DNA from: JALSHZ01 sp964614535
GTDB taxonomy: Bacteria; Pseudomonadota; Gammaproteobacteria; UWMA-0217
Direction: 5' to 3'
Length of the DNA: 24,596 nucleotides
Assembly: GCA_964614535.1 (NCBI GenBank)
Contig: CAZTOZ010000075.1
Location: forward strand, 1 to 24,596
Under the pieces are notes generated by a model. That model was not told the origin of the DNA and did not search any database. It saw only the letters and a program-made list of their open reading frames with translations. Both the position numbers and the translations under genes were made by a program. Position 1 is the first letter of the stretch; each line of letters starts with the position of its first letter. Positions 7,397 to 14,975 of this stretch are shown piece by piece.

Positions 7397-8278
7397 ATGC
7401 ACCAACGCCTGCTGCTCACCTTCCCCGAATACCGCGACCAGACCGAACGGCTCGCCGAAGCCGCCGGCCTGCCGTGGCGCGAGGTGGAACTGCACCACTT
7501 CCCCGACGGCGAGAGCCGGATCCGGCTGCCGTCACCACTGCCGCCGGCGCCGATCTTCGTCCGCAGTCTCGACCACCCCAACGACAAGCTGGTGGAGCTG
7601 CTGCTGGCCGCCGCGGCCGCCCGGCAAGCCGGCGCCCAGCGCGTCTCGCTGGTCGCCCCCTATCTCTGCTACATGCGTCAGGACAAGGCCTTCCACCCCG
7701 GCGAGGTGGTGAGCCAGCGCATCGTCGGCCGCTGGCTGGCCGACCATTTCGACAACCTGCTCAGCGTCGATGCCCACCTCCACCGCGTCGCCACGCTGGC
7801 CGAGGCGGTGCCGGCCCGCCACGCCGTCAACGTCACCGCCACGGCTCCAATGGCCGCCTTTCTCGCCGGGCGTTTCGAGCGACCGCTGATCGTCGGGCCG
7901 GACAGCGAGTCGCGGCAGTGGGTGGCCGCCATCGCCGCCCGCGACGGTTTCGACTTCGTCGTCGGCGAGAAGCAGCGCCGCGGCGATCGCGACGTGCGGA
8001 TCACGCTGCCCCCGCAGGACTACCGGGGCCGTGACATCGTGCTGGTGGACGACGTCGCCTCCACCGGCCGTACCCTGCTGGAGGCGGCGCGCCTGCTCCA
8101 CGCCTTCGAACCCGCCTCGCTGTCGGTGCTGGTCACCCACGCGCTGTTCGTCGGTGACGCCATCGAACGGCTACGGCAGGCCGGCGTGGAGAACATCTGG
8201 AGTTGCGACGCCATCCCCCACCCCACCAACGCCGTTTCGCTGGCGGAACTGCTGGCCGCTCATCTCGATTTCCGATAG
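7397..8278 (+). CDS. Ribose-phosphate pyrophosphokinase (PRPP synthase)-like protein
   Basis: This 293-residue protein has the type I phosphoribosyltransferase fold of PRPP synthases. Visible motifs are FPDGESRIRLP (35-45), NDKLVELL, the ATP-site segment APYLCYMRQDK (87-97), VDAHLHR (124-130), the flexible-loop EKQRR (191-195) and the PRPP loop VLVDDVASTGRT (215-226). It is shorter than the usual 310-320 residues and is probably a paralogue, not the housekeeping Prs. The start at 7397 is used; an in-frame ATG at 7373 would overlap the phosphorylase by 14 bp. No strong ribosome-binding site precedes either start, so translation may be coupled to the upstream gene. The partnership suggests that ribose phosphate released from nucleotides is recycled to or from PRPP (inference). 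Confidence 0.88.
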   Translation: MHQRLLLTFPEYRDQTERLAEAAGLPWREVELHHFPDGESRIRLPSPLPPAPIFVRSLDHPNDKLVELLLAAAAARQAGAQRVSLVAPYLCYMRQDKAFHPGEVVSQRIVGRWLADHFDNLLSVDAHLHRVATLAEAVPARHAVNVTATAPMAAFLAGRFERPLIVGPDSESRQWVAAIAARDGFDFVVGEKQRRGDRDVRITLPPQDYRGRDIVLVDDVASTGRTLLEAARLLHAFEPASLSVLVTHALFVGDAIERLRQAGVENIWSCDAIPHPTNAVSLAELLAAHLDFR

Positions 8279-9063
8279 CGGCGGCGCGCCAGCGGATCCT
8301 GCCGGAAATAGCGCCGCAACTGGCGATAGACACGGGGATAGTGCTGCCACAACACCTCCGGCGCAGTGAAGAAATACTCGCAGCAGACGGCGAAGAACTC
8401 GCCCGGCTCGGTGGCGGCATAGGGGTCGATATCGGCATGGCCACGCCGCAGCCGGCGGTCGAGACGGTCGAAGGCCTCGCGGAAGGCCCGTGTCCACGCC
8501 TCCACCGACATCTCCAGCGGCAAAGGGGGCATGCCGTTGGCGCGGCCATTGCCCATGTCCAGCTTGTGGGTGAATTCGTGGATCACCACGTGGTGGCCCG
8601 GGTGGGGCTGGAAGCTGTCGCGCTCGACGTCGTCCCAGGCCAGGATCACCGGCCCCTCGCTCCACGCCTCGCCACCGAGCACGCGGCTCTCCTCGTGCAC
8701 CAGTCCGAACTCGTCCTCCACCTCGTGGGCCACGATGAAGGCATCGGGATAGACGATCACCGAATGCCAGCCGTCGTAGAGGCCGATATCCAGTTCGAGT
8801 ATCGGCACGCAGGCCTGCGCGGCGATCACCACCGCCATCTGCGGCGTGATCTCGAAACCATGGGCGCCGGTGAACGACTTCCGCTGCAGAAAGCGCGTCG
8901 TCAACACCCGCAACCGCGCTTTCTCCACCGCGCCGTAGCGATCCAGCAGCGGCAGGTGACGGGTGACGCCGTGCCACAGTGCGTCGTCGATGCCGTGGCG
9001 CTGCAGCCGGTGCGCCAGCGCCAACCGTTGCAAGCGGGAAAGAAGCGAGCGGGTCCTGGTCAT
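8260..9063 (-). CDS. mtfA: MtfA-family zinc-dependent peptidase (M90)
   Basis: This 267-residue cytosolic zinc peptidase has the HExxH motif HEFTH (162-166) within VVIHEFTHKLDMGNGRANGMPP. The third ligand is probably Glu222 in TEPGEFFAVCCEYFF, as in MtfA. In E. coli, MtfA binds the repressor Mlc and so affects glucose uptake; nothing here shows that this copy does the same. The length is normal. The C-terminal end overlaps the end of the convergent PRPP-synthase-like gene by 19 bp. Acetate kinase lies 88 bp upstream on the same strand, so the two genes may be cotranscribed. Confidence 0.92.
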   Translation of the reverse strand: MTRTRSLLSRLQRLALAHRLQRHGIDDALWHGVTRHLPLLDRYGAVEKARLRVLTTRFLQRKSFTGAHGFEITPQMAVVIAAQACVPILELDIGLYDGWHSVIVYPDAFIVAHEVEDEFGLVHEESRVLGGEAWSEGPVILAWDDVERDSFQPHPGHHVVIHEFTHKLDMGNGRANGMPPLPLEMSVEAWTRAFREAFDRLDRRLRRGHADIDPYAATEPGEFFAVCCEYFFTAPEVLWQHYPRVYRQLRRYFRQDPLARRRYRKSR

Positions 9064-9151
9064 TTCGGATCGGTTCTCACGGCGGAGGGATCATGCCACC
9101 GAGTCTGCTGCCGGGCGCCGGGCGTCGCAAGAGACCGCAGCACCGCCCGGC

Positions 9152-10414
9152 CTATTCGTTTGGCGTGTTGCGGTCGCTGTAGACCTCGACCATGCCGTTG
9201 TCGTAACCGGGCTGCCGCTTCTGCACGCTGCAGGCATGGTGGGCGATCATCCGCTCCTCGTCGGTGGGGATCACCCAGGCGGAGACCGCGCTCTTCTTTT
9301 TCGTAATGCAGTTGGCGTGCCGCGCGTTGGCTTCGGCGTCCAGCCGGACGCCCATCCACTTCACCCCCTTGCAGATACGCGCGCGGATGGTATCGGCACG
9401 CTCCCCGATGCCACCGGTGAACACCAGCGCGTCGATGCCACCCATCGCCGCCGCCAGCGAGCCGATGGCGCGGATGGTGTGGTGAACGAAGATGTCGATG
9501 GCCAGTTTCGCCTCCGGCGCGGCATGCTTGAGCAGCACGGTGATGTCGTCGCTGATGCCGGAGACCCCCAGCAACCCCGACCGGAAATAGAGCAGGTCGG
9601 AGATCTGTTTGTTCTTCATCCCCCGCTTTTGCAGATAGAGCACCACGCCGGGATCGATCGAACCGCAGCGGGTGGCCGACGGCACACCATCGAGGGGGGT
9701 GAAGGTCATCGTCGTCGCCACGCTGCGACGGTTCTTCATCGCGCAGAGGCTGACACCGTGACCGAGATGGGCGACCACGACACGGCCGGCGGAAAGATTG
9801 CCGAGGTAGTCCGGCAGCACCTCGGCGATGAATTCGTAGGAGAGGCCGTGAAAACCGTAACTGTAGACCGACTCCAGCAGCTCGTTCTGCGGCAGCGCGA
9901 AACGCTGCTCCACCTCGGGCCGGGTCACGTGGAAGGCGGTATCGAAACAGGCCACCTGCGGGATGCCCGGCTCGAGCTGCTCCAGCAGTTCGATCCCCTT
10001 GAGGTTGACCGGTTGATGGTTGGGCGCCAGCGGCACCAATGTGCGCAGATACTGCATCACCCCCGGGGTGATCAGCGTCGGCTCGTGGAAGCGGCGCCCG
10101 CCGTGCACCACCCGGTGCCCCACCAGCGCGATCTTCGCCGCCTCGCCGAGCTGGTCGTCGAACCAGCGCAACACCACCCGCAATGCCTGCTCGTGATCGA
10201 CGGCGAAGATGAAGCGCCGGTGCAGCTCGCGCCCTTCGCTGTCGCAGATCTTCAGCTCCCCCGACTCACCGATATTGACCAGCTCACCGGCAAAGCGCGG
10301 CTTGACCGGATAGTCGCTCGACGGCGCCGCGGGATCCTCGATTTTGAACAGGGAGAATTTCAGACTGGTGGCGCCGCAGTTGAGCGTCAGCAGCATGCGG
10401 TCGGGTTCCTGCAT
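9152..10414 (-). CDS. ackA: Acetate kinase (divergent member)
   Basis: This 420-residue enzyme belongs to the acetate/propionate kinase (ASKHA) family, which interconverts acetyl phosphate plus ADP and acetate plus ATP. The residues known to be catalytic in the family can be placed: Asn12 (LTLNCG), Arg101 (GHRVVHGG), His133 (APNHQP), Asp158 (FDTAFH), His189 (YGFHG), Arg249 (TRCGSIDP) and the TDEE glutamate near the end. Several normally invariant neighbours differ: LNCGAT for LNAGSS, LGHGVS for LGNGAS and GFHGLSYEF for the usual GTSH. An AAGGGGG ribosome-binding site upstream supports the start at 10414. No phosphotransacetylase or phosphoketolase gene is in the window, so the source of acetyl phosphate is unknown. 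Confidence 0.92.
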   Translation of the reverse strand: MQEPDRMLLTLNCGATSLKFSLFKIEDPAAPSSDYPVKPRFAGELVNIGESGELKICDSEGRELHRRFIFAVDHEQALRVVLRWFDDQLGEAAKIALVGHRVVHGGRRFHEPTLITPGVMQYLRTLVPLAPNHQPVNLKGIELLEQLEPGIPQVACFDTAFHVTRPEVEQRFALPQNELLESVYSYGFHGLSYEFIAEVLPDYLGNLSAGRVVVAHLGHGVSLCAMKNRRSVATTMTFTPLDGVPSATRCGSIDPGVVLYLQKRGMKNKQISDLLYFRSGLLGVSGISDDITVLLKHAAPEAKLAIDIFVHHTIRAIGSLAAAMGGIDALVFTGGIGERADTIRARICKGVKWMGVRLDAEANARHANCITKKKSAVSAWVIPTDEERMIAHHACSVQKRQPGYDNGMVEVYSDRNTPNE

Positions 10415-10613
10415 CGGCTTACACCCCCTTGGCCGGGATCGTGGTATGCCGGCTCAAAATAACACGATCGAAAGGCCGCCGGGTCAACCTGGATCAATCC
10501 GGTGGAAAGTTCAACAAATGGTAATCCTCCGGTGCGCCGAACCGTATTGAAAGCGGCCCGGTCGACCCAATCCTCGGAGGCAGGCACACAACCCACTGAT
10601 CGAGGTGACAGAG

Positions 10614-11456
10614 ATGAAATCGAGATATGGCATGGTCGTTCTTACACTGCTGCTGACCACCCTTCCCGCCGTCGGCACACTCGCGGAGACACGTACCATC
10701 GCCCGCACCACCGAAGCACCAGGCGCGCAACAGGCCTGGCTTGGCGTGACGCTGGCGCCGGTACCGAAGGCGCTGGCACACCAGCTCGGCAGGCCGCTGA
10801 GCGATGGTCAGGGCGTCCTGGTCGAGGCGGTGTCGCCCAACTCCCCTGCCGCTCGCGCGGGCATCCGGCCCTGGGACATCCTGCTGGCGGTCGATGGGCA
10901 GAAGCTCTACTCGGCACAGCAGCTGGCGGCGCTGGTACGGGGCAGCAAGCCGGGCAGCAAACAACGCTTCGAGCTGCTGCGCCAGGGCGATCGGCAGACG
11001 ATCGACGTCGAGCTGGGCGGCTCGCCAACGCTGTCGTCCAACCAACCCGGCTGGCGCGCGGAACCACCGCTATGGCCCGGTCACCGTCCCTGGCGTCTGC
11101 TGCCACCCGAGATGGCTGTTCCCGGCATCGATCGGCCCGGCACGGTGCATCTGATGGAACAGTTCGAGGCGATCTCGATCCGCAAGCTCGGGGAGGACCA
11201 CTACCGGGCGGAGATCGAATATCTGGACGACAACGGCGAGAAACGCAAATTCTCGGTGGAGGGCAGCTATGACGAGGTACGCCAGCGGATCGCCGACAAT
11301 CCCGATCTGCCAACGCAGCGCAAGCACAGCCTGCTCAATGCGCTGAAGACCAATCCCGATGTGCTGCTGCCAGATGCGTTTGGCGGCTTTCCGGTGATGC
11401 CGCCACTGCCGCGGATGTTCGAGCGCTTCTTCCACGACCCCGATTCGTGGTTCTGA
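10614..11456 (+). CDS. Exported PDZ-domain protein
   Basis: This 280-residue protein begins with a signal peptide (MKSRYGMVVLTLLLTTLPAVGTLA, probable cleavage after A24). A PDZ domain follows at roughly 40-135: AWLGVTLAPV, GVLVEAVSPNSPAARAGIRPWDILLAVDG and the LLRQGDRQTIDVELG end. This resembles the PDZ modules of HtrA/DegP proteases, but no protease domain is present. The remainder is charged and ends in a proline/phenylalanine-rich tail. ATG 10614 is preferred over GTG 10605 because GAGGTG is correctly spaced only for the former and because it gives a clean signal peptide. A periplasmic adaptor or substrate-binding role is inferred. It is divergent from acetate kinase. Confidence 0.8.
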   Translation: MKSRYGMVVLTLLLTTLPAVGTLAETRTIARTTEAPGAQQAWLGVTLAPVPKALAHQLGRPLSDGQGVLVEAVSPNSPAARAGIRPWDILLAVDGQKLYSAQQLAALVRGSKPGSKQRFELLRQGDRQTIDVELGGSPTLSSNQPGWRAEPPLWPGHRPWRLLPPEMAVPGIDRPGTVHLMEQFEAISIRKLGEDHYRAEIEYLDDNGEKRKFSVEGSYDEVRQRIADNPDLPTQRKHSLLNALKTNPDVLLPDAFGGFPVMPPLPRMFERFFHDPDSWF

Positions 11457-11483
11457 CGAGCTTGGAGTACACTCTGGCGGCAC

Positions 11484-11508
11484 GGGCCACCGCGTCCAGC
11501 GGCGGCCC
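11484..11508 (+). terminator. Hairpin after the PDZ gene, possible terminator
   Basis: GGGCCACCGC pairs with GCGGCGGCCC around a five-base loop, with one mismatch. GGCCTTT follows, a short T-run only. It lies 27 bp after the PDZ stop codon and before the zinc-finger gene, where a terminator would fit. Confidence 0.4.
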
Positions 11509-11543
11509 GGCCTTTACCCATTCGTAACGACGACAGAGCCTCC

Positions 11544-11765
11544 ATGAGCAAGCCATCCGCCATCACCGACTGCAAACCCGCCAACACCGAGCGCGTCCAG
11601 TGGCTCCGGCCCGACGAGCTGCTGCCCGGCGACGAGGTCGCCTGTCCACCACTCGATGCCTGTATCTGGAACGCCCACCCCCGCGTCTATCTGAAGATCT
11701 CCGAGCGCGGCGAAGCCTACTGCCCTTACTGCAGCACCATCTTCCGCGTCCACGGCGGCACCTGA
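11544..11765 (+). CDS. Small CHCC-type zinc-finger protein
   Basis: This 73-residue protein ends with the CHCC zinc-finger pattern Cys40, His45 (NAHPRVYLKI), Cys60 and Cys63 (CPYCSTIFRVHG). It is shared with bacterial DUF proteins of this name and with the NDUFS6 subunit of mitochondrial complex I. Cys34 is an additional cysteine. The function in bacteria is unknown. It is followed after 7 bp by the HPP/CBS membrane protein, so the two are probably cotranscribed and translationally coupled. No strong ribosome-binding site is visible before its own ATG. Confidence 0.82.
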   Translation: MSKPSAITDCKPANTERVQWLRPDELLPGDEVACPPLDACIWNAHPRVYLKISERGEAYCPYCSTIFRVHGGT

Positions 11766-11772
11766 TCCCATC

Positions 11773-12933
11773 GTGAAGTGGCTGAAGCTCTTCTGGCCAG
11801 CCGCCGACACCGTCTCGGCCGACGAGAAACTGCTCTCGGGGCTGGCCGGATTCGGCGGCATCGCGCTGGTGATGTGGGTCAGTAGCCATTTTCTCGCCCC
11901 CCGGGATCTGCCCTGGGTCGTCGCCTCGATGGGGGCATCGGCCGTGCTCTTCTTCGCCGTTCCGCTGGGACCGCTCTCCCAACCGTGGAACTTCGTTGGC
12001 GGGCATCTCGTCTCCGGCCTCATCGGCGTGACAGTGGCACGCTGGGTAGCGGACCCGGTGCTGGCGTCGGCACTGGCGGTGTCGCTGGCCATCACCGCAA
12101 TGTACTTCGCCCGCTGCCTCCATCCGCCCGGCGGGGCCACCGCGCTCAGCGCCATCGTCGGCAGCGAGCAGGTCCACCAGCTCGGCTACCACTATCTGTT
12201 GACGCCGGTGTCCCTCAACATCGTCGTCATGCTCGCCTGGGCGCTGCTGATCAACAACCTGCTGCCACGCCGCTACTACCCCAACACGCTGCGCGCTTTT
12301 CTGGAGGCCGGCCGGCGAACACCCGGCGAGGATCGCATCGATGCCACCACCAGCATCAGCCGCGACGACCTGCGCAGCGCGCTACGGGAGATCGACGAGT
12401 TCGTCGATGTCTCGGAGGACGACCTCTCACGGATCTTCCAGCTATCGGCCACCCATGCGCGACGCCGCCGCATGGGGGAGATCCTGATCGGCGAGATCAT
12501 GACGCGCGACGTGGTCACGGCGAACTACGACACCCCGGTCGAGACACTCTGGCGGCAAATGGGGCGCTACAAGATCAAGGGAATTCCGGTGATCGACCCG
12601 CGCCGCCGCGTCATCGGCATCGTCACCATCGCCGATTTCCTCAACCAGGTAAAACCGGAAACCGGCGAGCCGCTGAAACAGCGGCTGCTGAAATTCATCG
12701 CGCCGACGCCGGGGCTGACCACCGACAAGCCGGAATACGCCGGCCACCTGATGACGACACCGGTGATCACGGTGGAGGAAACCCAGCACATCCTCGATCT
12801 TTTCCCGATCTTCTACCGACAGGGCGTGCATCATCTGCCGGTGCTGGATGGCGACGGGCGGCTCGCTGGCATGGTGACACCGAAGGATCTGCTGGTCGCC
12901 CTGCACGCCGACCTCCGCGACAACGGCCGGTGA
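11773..12933 (+). CDS. HPP-family membrane protein with two CBS domains
   Basis: This 386-residue protein has an N-terminal HPP membrane domain (about residues 20-165, four or five hydrophobic helices) with the namesake signature HPPGGATAL at 117-125. A charged linker follows, then two CBS domains at about 240-295 (IMTRDVVTANYDTPVETLWRQM) and 324-380 (LMTTPVITVEETQHILDLF). CBS pairs usually sense adenine nucleotides. Some HPP proteins have been linked to nitrite transport, but the substrate here is unknown. Translation starts at GTG 11773, only 7 bp after the zinc-finger gene. An energy-charge-gated transporter fits the surrounding genes but is inference. Its end faces the Crp/Fnr gene with an 18-bp gap. 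Confidence 0.9.
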   Translation: MKWLKLFWPAADTVSADEKLLSGLAGFGGIALVMWVSSHFLAPRDLPWVVASMGASAVLFFAVPLGPLSQPWNFVGGHLVSGLIGVTVARWVADPVLASALAVSLAITAMYFARCLHPPGGATALSAIVGSEQVHQLGYHYLLTPVSLNIVVMLAWALLINNLLPRRYYPNTLRAFLEAGRRTPGEDRIDATTSISRDDLRSALREIDEFVDVSEDDLSRIFQLSATHARRRRMGEILIGEIMTRDVVTANYDTPVETLWRQMGRYKIKGIPVIDPRRRVIGIVTIADFLNQVKPETGEPLKQRLLKFIAPTPGLTTDKPEYAGHLMTTPVITVEETQHILDLFPIFYRQGVHHLPVLDGDGRLAGMVTPKDLLVALHADLRDNGR

Positions 12934-12951
12934 TCGCCGGCCACCACCGCT

Positions 12952-13695
12952 TCACCTCCGCCAGGCCGCTTCCAGCACCTCGGCACGCCGCTTGAGCTTT
13001 TCCAGATCGTCGATGATGAGCCGCCGCTTCTCGATGTGCAGAATCCCATCTTTCTTCATCGCCTGGAGATGGCGGTTCACCACCTGCCGCACGGAGCCGA
13101 TCATCTGCGCCAGCTTTTCGTTGGAGAGTCCGTTGAGCAGCGTCGCCTCGATGCCATGCCCCATCGAATCGTCGGGGACTCCGTCGATGGTGGCGTAGCG
13201 CAGAATCAGACGCGCCAGCCGGGTGTCGGTGTCGTAGAGCGCCAGATCGGTGGCCAGCGCCTCACGGACACGGATCTGCTGCGCCAGGTACGGCATGAAA
13301 TTGCGGTTGAACTCGGGATGGCGATGGATCCAGTCGCGCACCTCGGTGAGATCGGCCGACAGCAGTTGCAGGTCGTCGAGCGCCGACGGCAGTACATCGT
13401 GCGACTGGTAGTCCAGCAGGCTCAGCACGTCGTAGAGATCCCCCGGGCGGAGGATCAGCAGCGACACCTGTTTGCCGGTGAACGGATTGGTCCGCAACAG
13501 CTCCATCCGTCCCTCCACCAGCACATAGAAGCGGCGCATCGCGGTCTGGCTGTCGTGGATCGACCCTCTGCTCCAGCTCTCCATCCGGAAATGGCCGAGC
13601 ATGTCGTCGAGCAGCGCCTCGGGCAGATCCCGGAACAGGGCGGTGCGCATGAGCCGGGAACGCAGTTGTCGATACAGGGGCAGGCCGGGTTTCAT
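12952..13695 (-). CDS. Crp/Fnr-family transcriptional regulator, cysteine-free
   Basis: The protein is 247 residues long. A cyclic-nucleotide-type beta-roll occupies about 20-120 (FRDLPEALLDDML, VLVEGRMELLR, ILRPGDLYDVLSLLD), then comes a dimerisation helix, and a helix-turn-helix lies at about 184-225. The recognition helix GSVRQVVNRHLQAMK (from residue 200) places Arg-Gln where CRP has Arg-Glu and where CooA, which binds TGTCA half-sites, also has Arg-Gln. I find no cysteine anywhere, so it can be neither an FNR-type iron-sulfur sensor nor a CooA-type Cys-ligated haem protein; its signal is unknown. GGAG lies 7 bases before the ATG. It follows the aldolase on the same strand after 116 bp and is the best candidate to bind the TGTCA-N6-TGACA operators. 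Confidence 0.93.
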   Translation of the reverse strand: MKPGLPLYRQLRSRLMRTALFRDLPEALLDDMLGHFRMESWSRGSIHDSQTAMRRFYVLVEGRMELLRTNPFTGKQVSLLILRPGDLYDVLSLLDYQSHDVLPSALDDLQLLSADLTEVRDWIHRHPEFNRNFMPYLAQQIRVREALATDLALYDTDTRLARLILRYATIDGVPDDSMGHGIEATLLNGLSNEKLAQMIGSVRQVVNRHLQAMKKDGILHIEKRRLIIDDLEKLKRRAEVLEAAWRR

Positions 13696-13747
13696 GGGGC
13701 TCCGGTGGATTGGTGGAAGCCGTCATCCCCTGACAGCCGACCCATGA

Positions 13748-13788
13748 AGTATAGTCCGGCCTCCAGCCCTGCGTCCCGACGATCGTCA
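13748..13788 (-). promoter_or_regulatory. Possible promoter and operator of the Crp/Fnr gene
   Basis: On the reverse strand, TATACT (13753-13748) is a good -10 hexamer. The perfect palindrome GACGATCGTC (13779-13788, within TTGACGATCGTCGG) is centred 30.5 bp upstream of it, roughly class II spacing, and its TTGAC half resembles an FNR half-site. An imperfect CGTCA-N5-TGACA (13721-13735) lies downstream of the expected start site and could be a site for autorepression. All of this is by eye. Confidence 0.3.
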
Positions 13789-13811
13789 ATCGTCTCCTGC
13801 GGAGACCCAGC

Positions 13812-14831
13812 CTAGTCCGCCTCCATCTCCGGCCGGTATTCACCCTGCCGCGCCAGGCTGTTGAGGCGGGCGCGCTTGAGCAGCGCCTGCTGCGCCGCTC
13901 CGGTATTGGCGTCGTCACCCCGCCACGCCTCCAGCACCGGCTGCTGCAATGCACGGCCGTAGGAGATGCTGAGCTGCCAGGGCGCACTGCCCCGCATCCG
14001 GTTGATGGCGTTGAGGTTGGCGGTGGCCTCCTCCGGCCCCTGTCCACCCGAGAGGAAGTTGATGCTCGGTACCGCCGCCGGCACCGTCCGCCGCAGCACC
14101 CTGAGCGTCGCCTCGGCCACCTCCTCCGGTTCGGCGCGGCGGCACCCCTTGCCCGGCAACACCATGTTGGGCTTGAGGATCATCAGCTCCAGCTCGATCC
14201 GGTGCAGGTGCAGCGCATGGAATACCGCATGCAGCACATGCTCGGTCACCTCGGCGCAACGGTCGATGTCGTGATCGCCATCCATCAGCACCTCCGGTTC
14301 GACGATGGGCACCACGCCCAGGCTCTGGCAGACGGCGGCGTAACGCGCCAGCACCTCGGCATTGGCCAGCCGCCCGACCAGCGTCGGGTTGTGCCGCGTC
14401 ACCGGATAGACCTCGCGCCATTTGGCGAACCGCGCTCCCCGCGCCTTGTAGTCGGTCAACCGCTCGGCCAGGCCATCGAGACCGTAGGTGATGAGATCGC
14501 CCGGCGCCTCCGGCAACGGTCCCTTGCCCTTGTCCACCTTCACCCCCGGCACGATTTTTTGCGCCCACGCCACCTCGGGCAGCGTGCGGCCCGCATCGTC
14601 CTTCTGCCCGAGGGTCTCCTCGAACAGGATCACGCCACTGATGTAGTCCCCCAGCCCCGGCGTGGTCAGCAACAGGCTGCGGTAGCGGCGGCGATTCTCC
14701 TCGGTCGATTCGACGCCGATCGGCGCAAAACGCTTGGCGATCGTCGGCAGGCTCTCGTCGGCGGCAAGAATGCCGCGATGACCATCCACCATGTCGCCGA
14801 TGGTCCGTTCCATTTCACTGCGCGTATCCAT
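13812..14831 (-). CDS. Class I fructose-bisphosphate aldolase
   Basis: This 339-residue TIM-barrel enzyme cleaves fructose 1,6-bisphosphate to dihydroxyacetone phosphate and glyceraldehyde 3-phosphate, or makes it in reverse, through a lysine Schiff base. Recognisable active-site residues are Asp24 (ILAADES), Lys100 (GVKVDKG), Lys137 (ARFAKWRE), Glu177 and Glu179 (PIVEPE), and Schiff-base Lys220 (LMILKPNMVLPG). A strong AGGAGGAA ribosome-binding site precedes the ATG. It is the animal/plant-like class I type, unlike the metal-dependent class II enzyme common in bacteria. It is divergent from the HdeD-like gene across operator C, and the Crp/Fnr gene follows downstream. Proposed role: glycolytic or gluconeogenic flux under the stress regulon. 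Confidence 0.95.
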   Translation of the reverse strand: MDTRSEMERTIGDMVDGHRGILAADESLPTIAKRFAPIGVESTEENRRRYRSLLLTTPGLGDYISGVILFEETLGQKDDAGRTLPEVAWAQKIVPGVKVDKGKGPLPEAPGDLITYGLDGLAERLTDYKARGARFAKWREVYPVTRHNPTLVGRLANAEVLARYAAVCQSLGVVPIVEPEVLMDGDHDIDRCAEVTEHVLHAVFHALHLHRIELELMILKPNMVLPGKGCRRAEPEEVAEATLRVLRRTVPAAVPSINFLSGGQGPEEATANLNAINRMRGSAPWQLSISYGRALQQPVLEAWRGDDANTGAAQQALLKRARLNSLARQGEYRPEMEAD

Positions 14832-14890
14832 GATCGTTCCTCCTGTACTCTGCGGTTGGCTTCCATGTTACCGGGGCGGGATGGAAATAC

Positions 14891-14906
14891 TGTCCCGCAG
14901 GTGACA
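14891..14906. promoter_or_regulatory. Operator palindrome C, one mismatch to TGTCA-N6-TGACA
   Basis: TGTCCCGCAGGTGACA, with outer symmetry extended to CTGTC...GACAG (14890-14907), lies between the divergent aldolase and HdeD-like genes. Towards HdeD, a -10-like GACAAT starts at 14928, exactly 29.5 bp from the centre. Towards the aldolase, TAACAT (14870-14865) is 28.5 bp away. It may activate both promoters. Confidence 0.55.
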
Positions 14907-14975
14907 GCGGCGGCACGCCAATCCTCCGACAATATCGGCTCACCATTCCAGCCGGCCACGACGAGGAGCAAAGCC

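Noticed and set aside
5806..7587. A 593-codon reverse-strand frame
   Set aside because: It is a shadow of the AMP phosphorylase gene; the product is low-complexity and matches no family I recognise.
8963..10462. A 499-codon forward frame opposite acetate kinase
   Set aside because: It is an antisense shadow of ackA with no coding signature.
10482..10497. GGTCAA/GATCAA direct half-sites upstream of acetate kinase
   Set aside because: They are direct, not inverted, and fit no operator I can name; they are too weak to call.
10605..10607. GTG start for the PDZ protein
   Set aside because: GAGGTG is itself the ribosome-binding site for the ATG at 10614.
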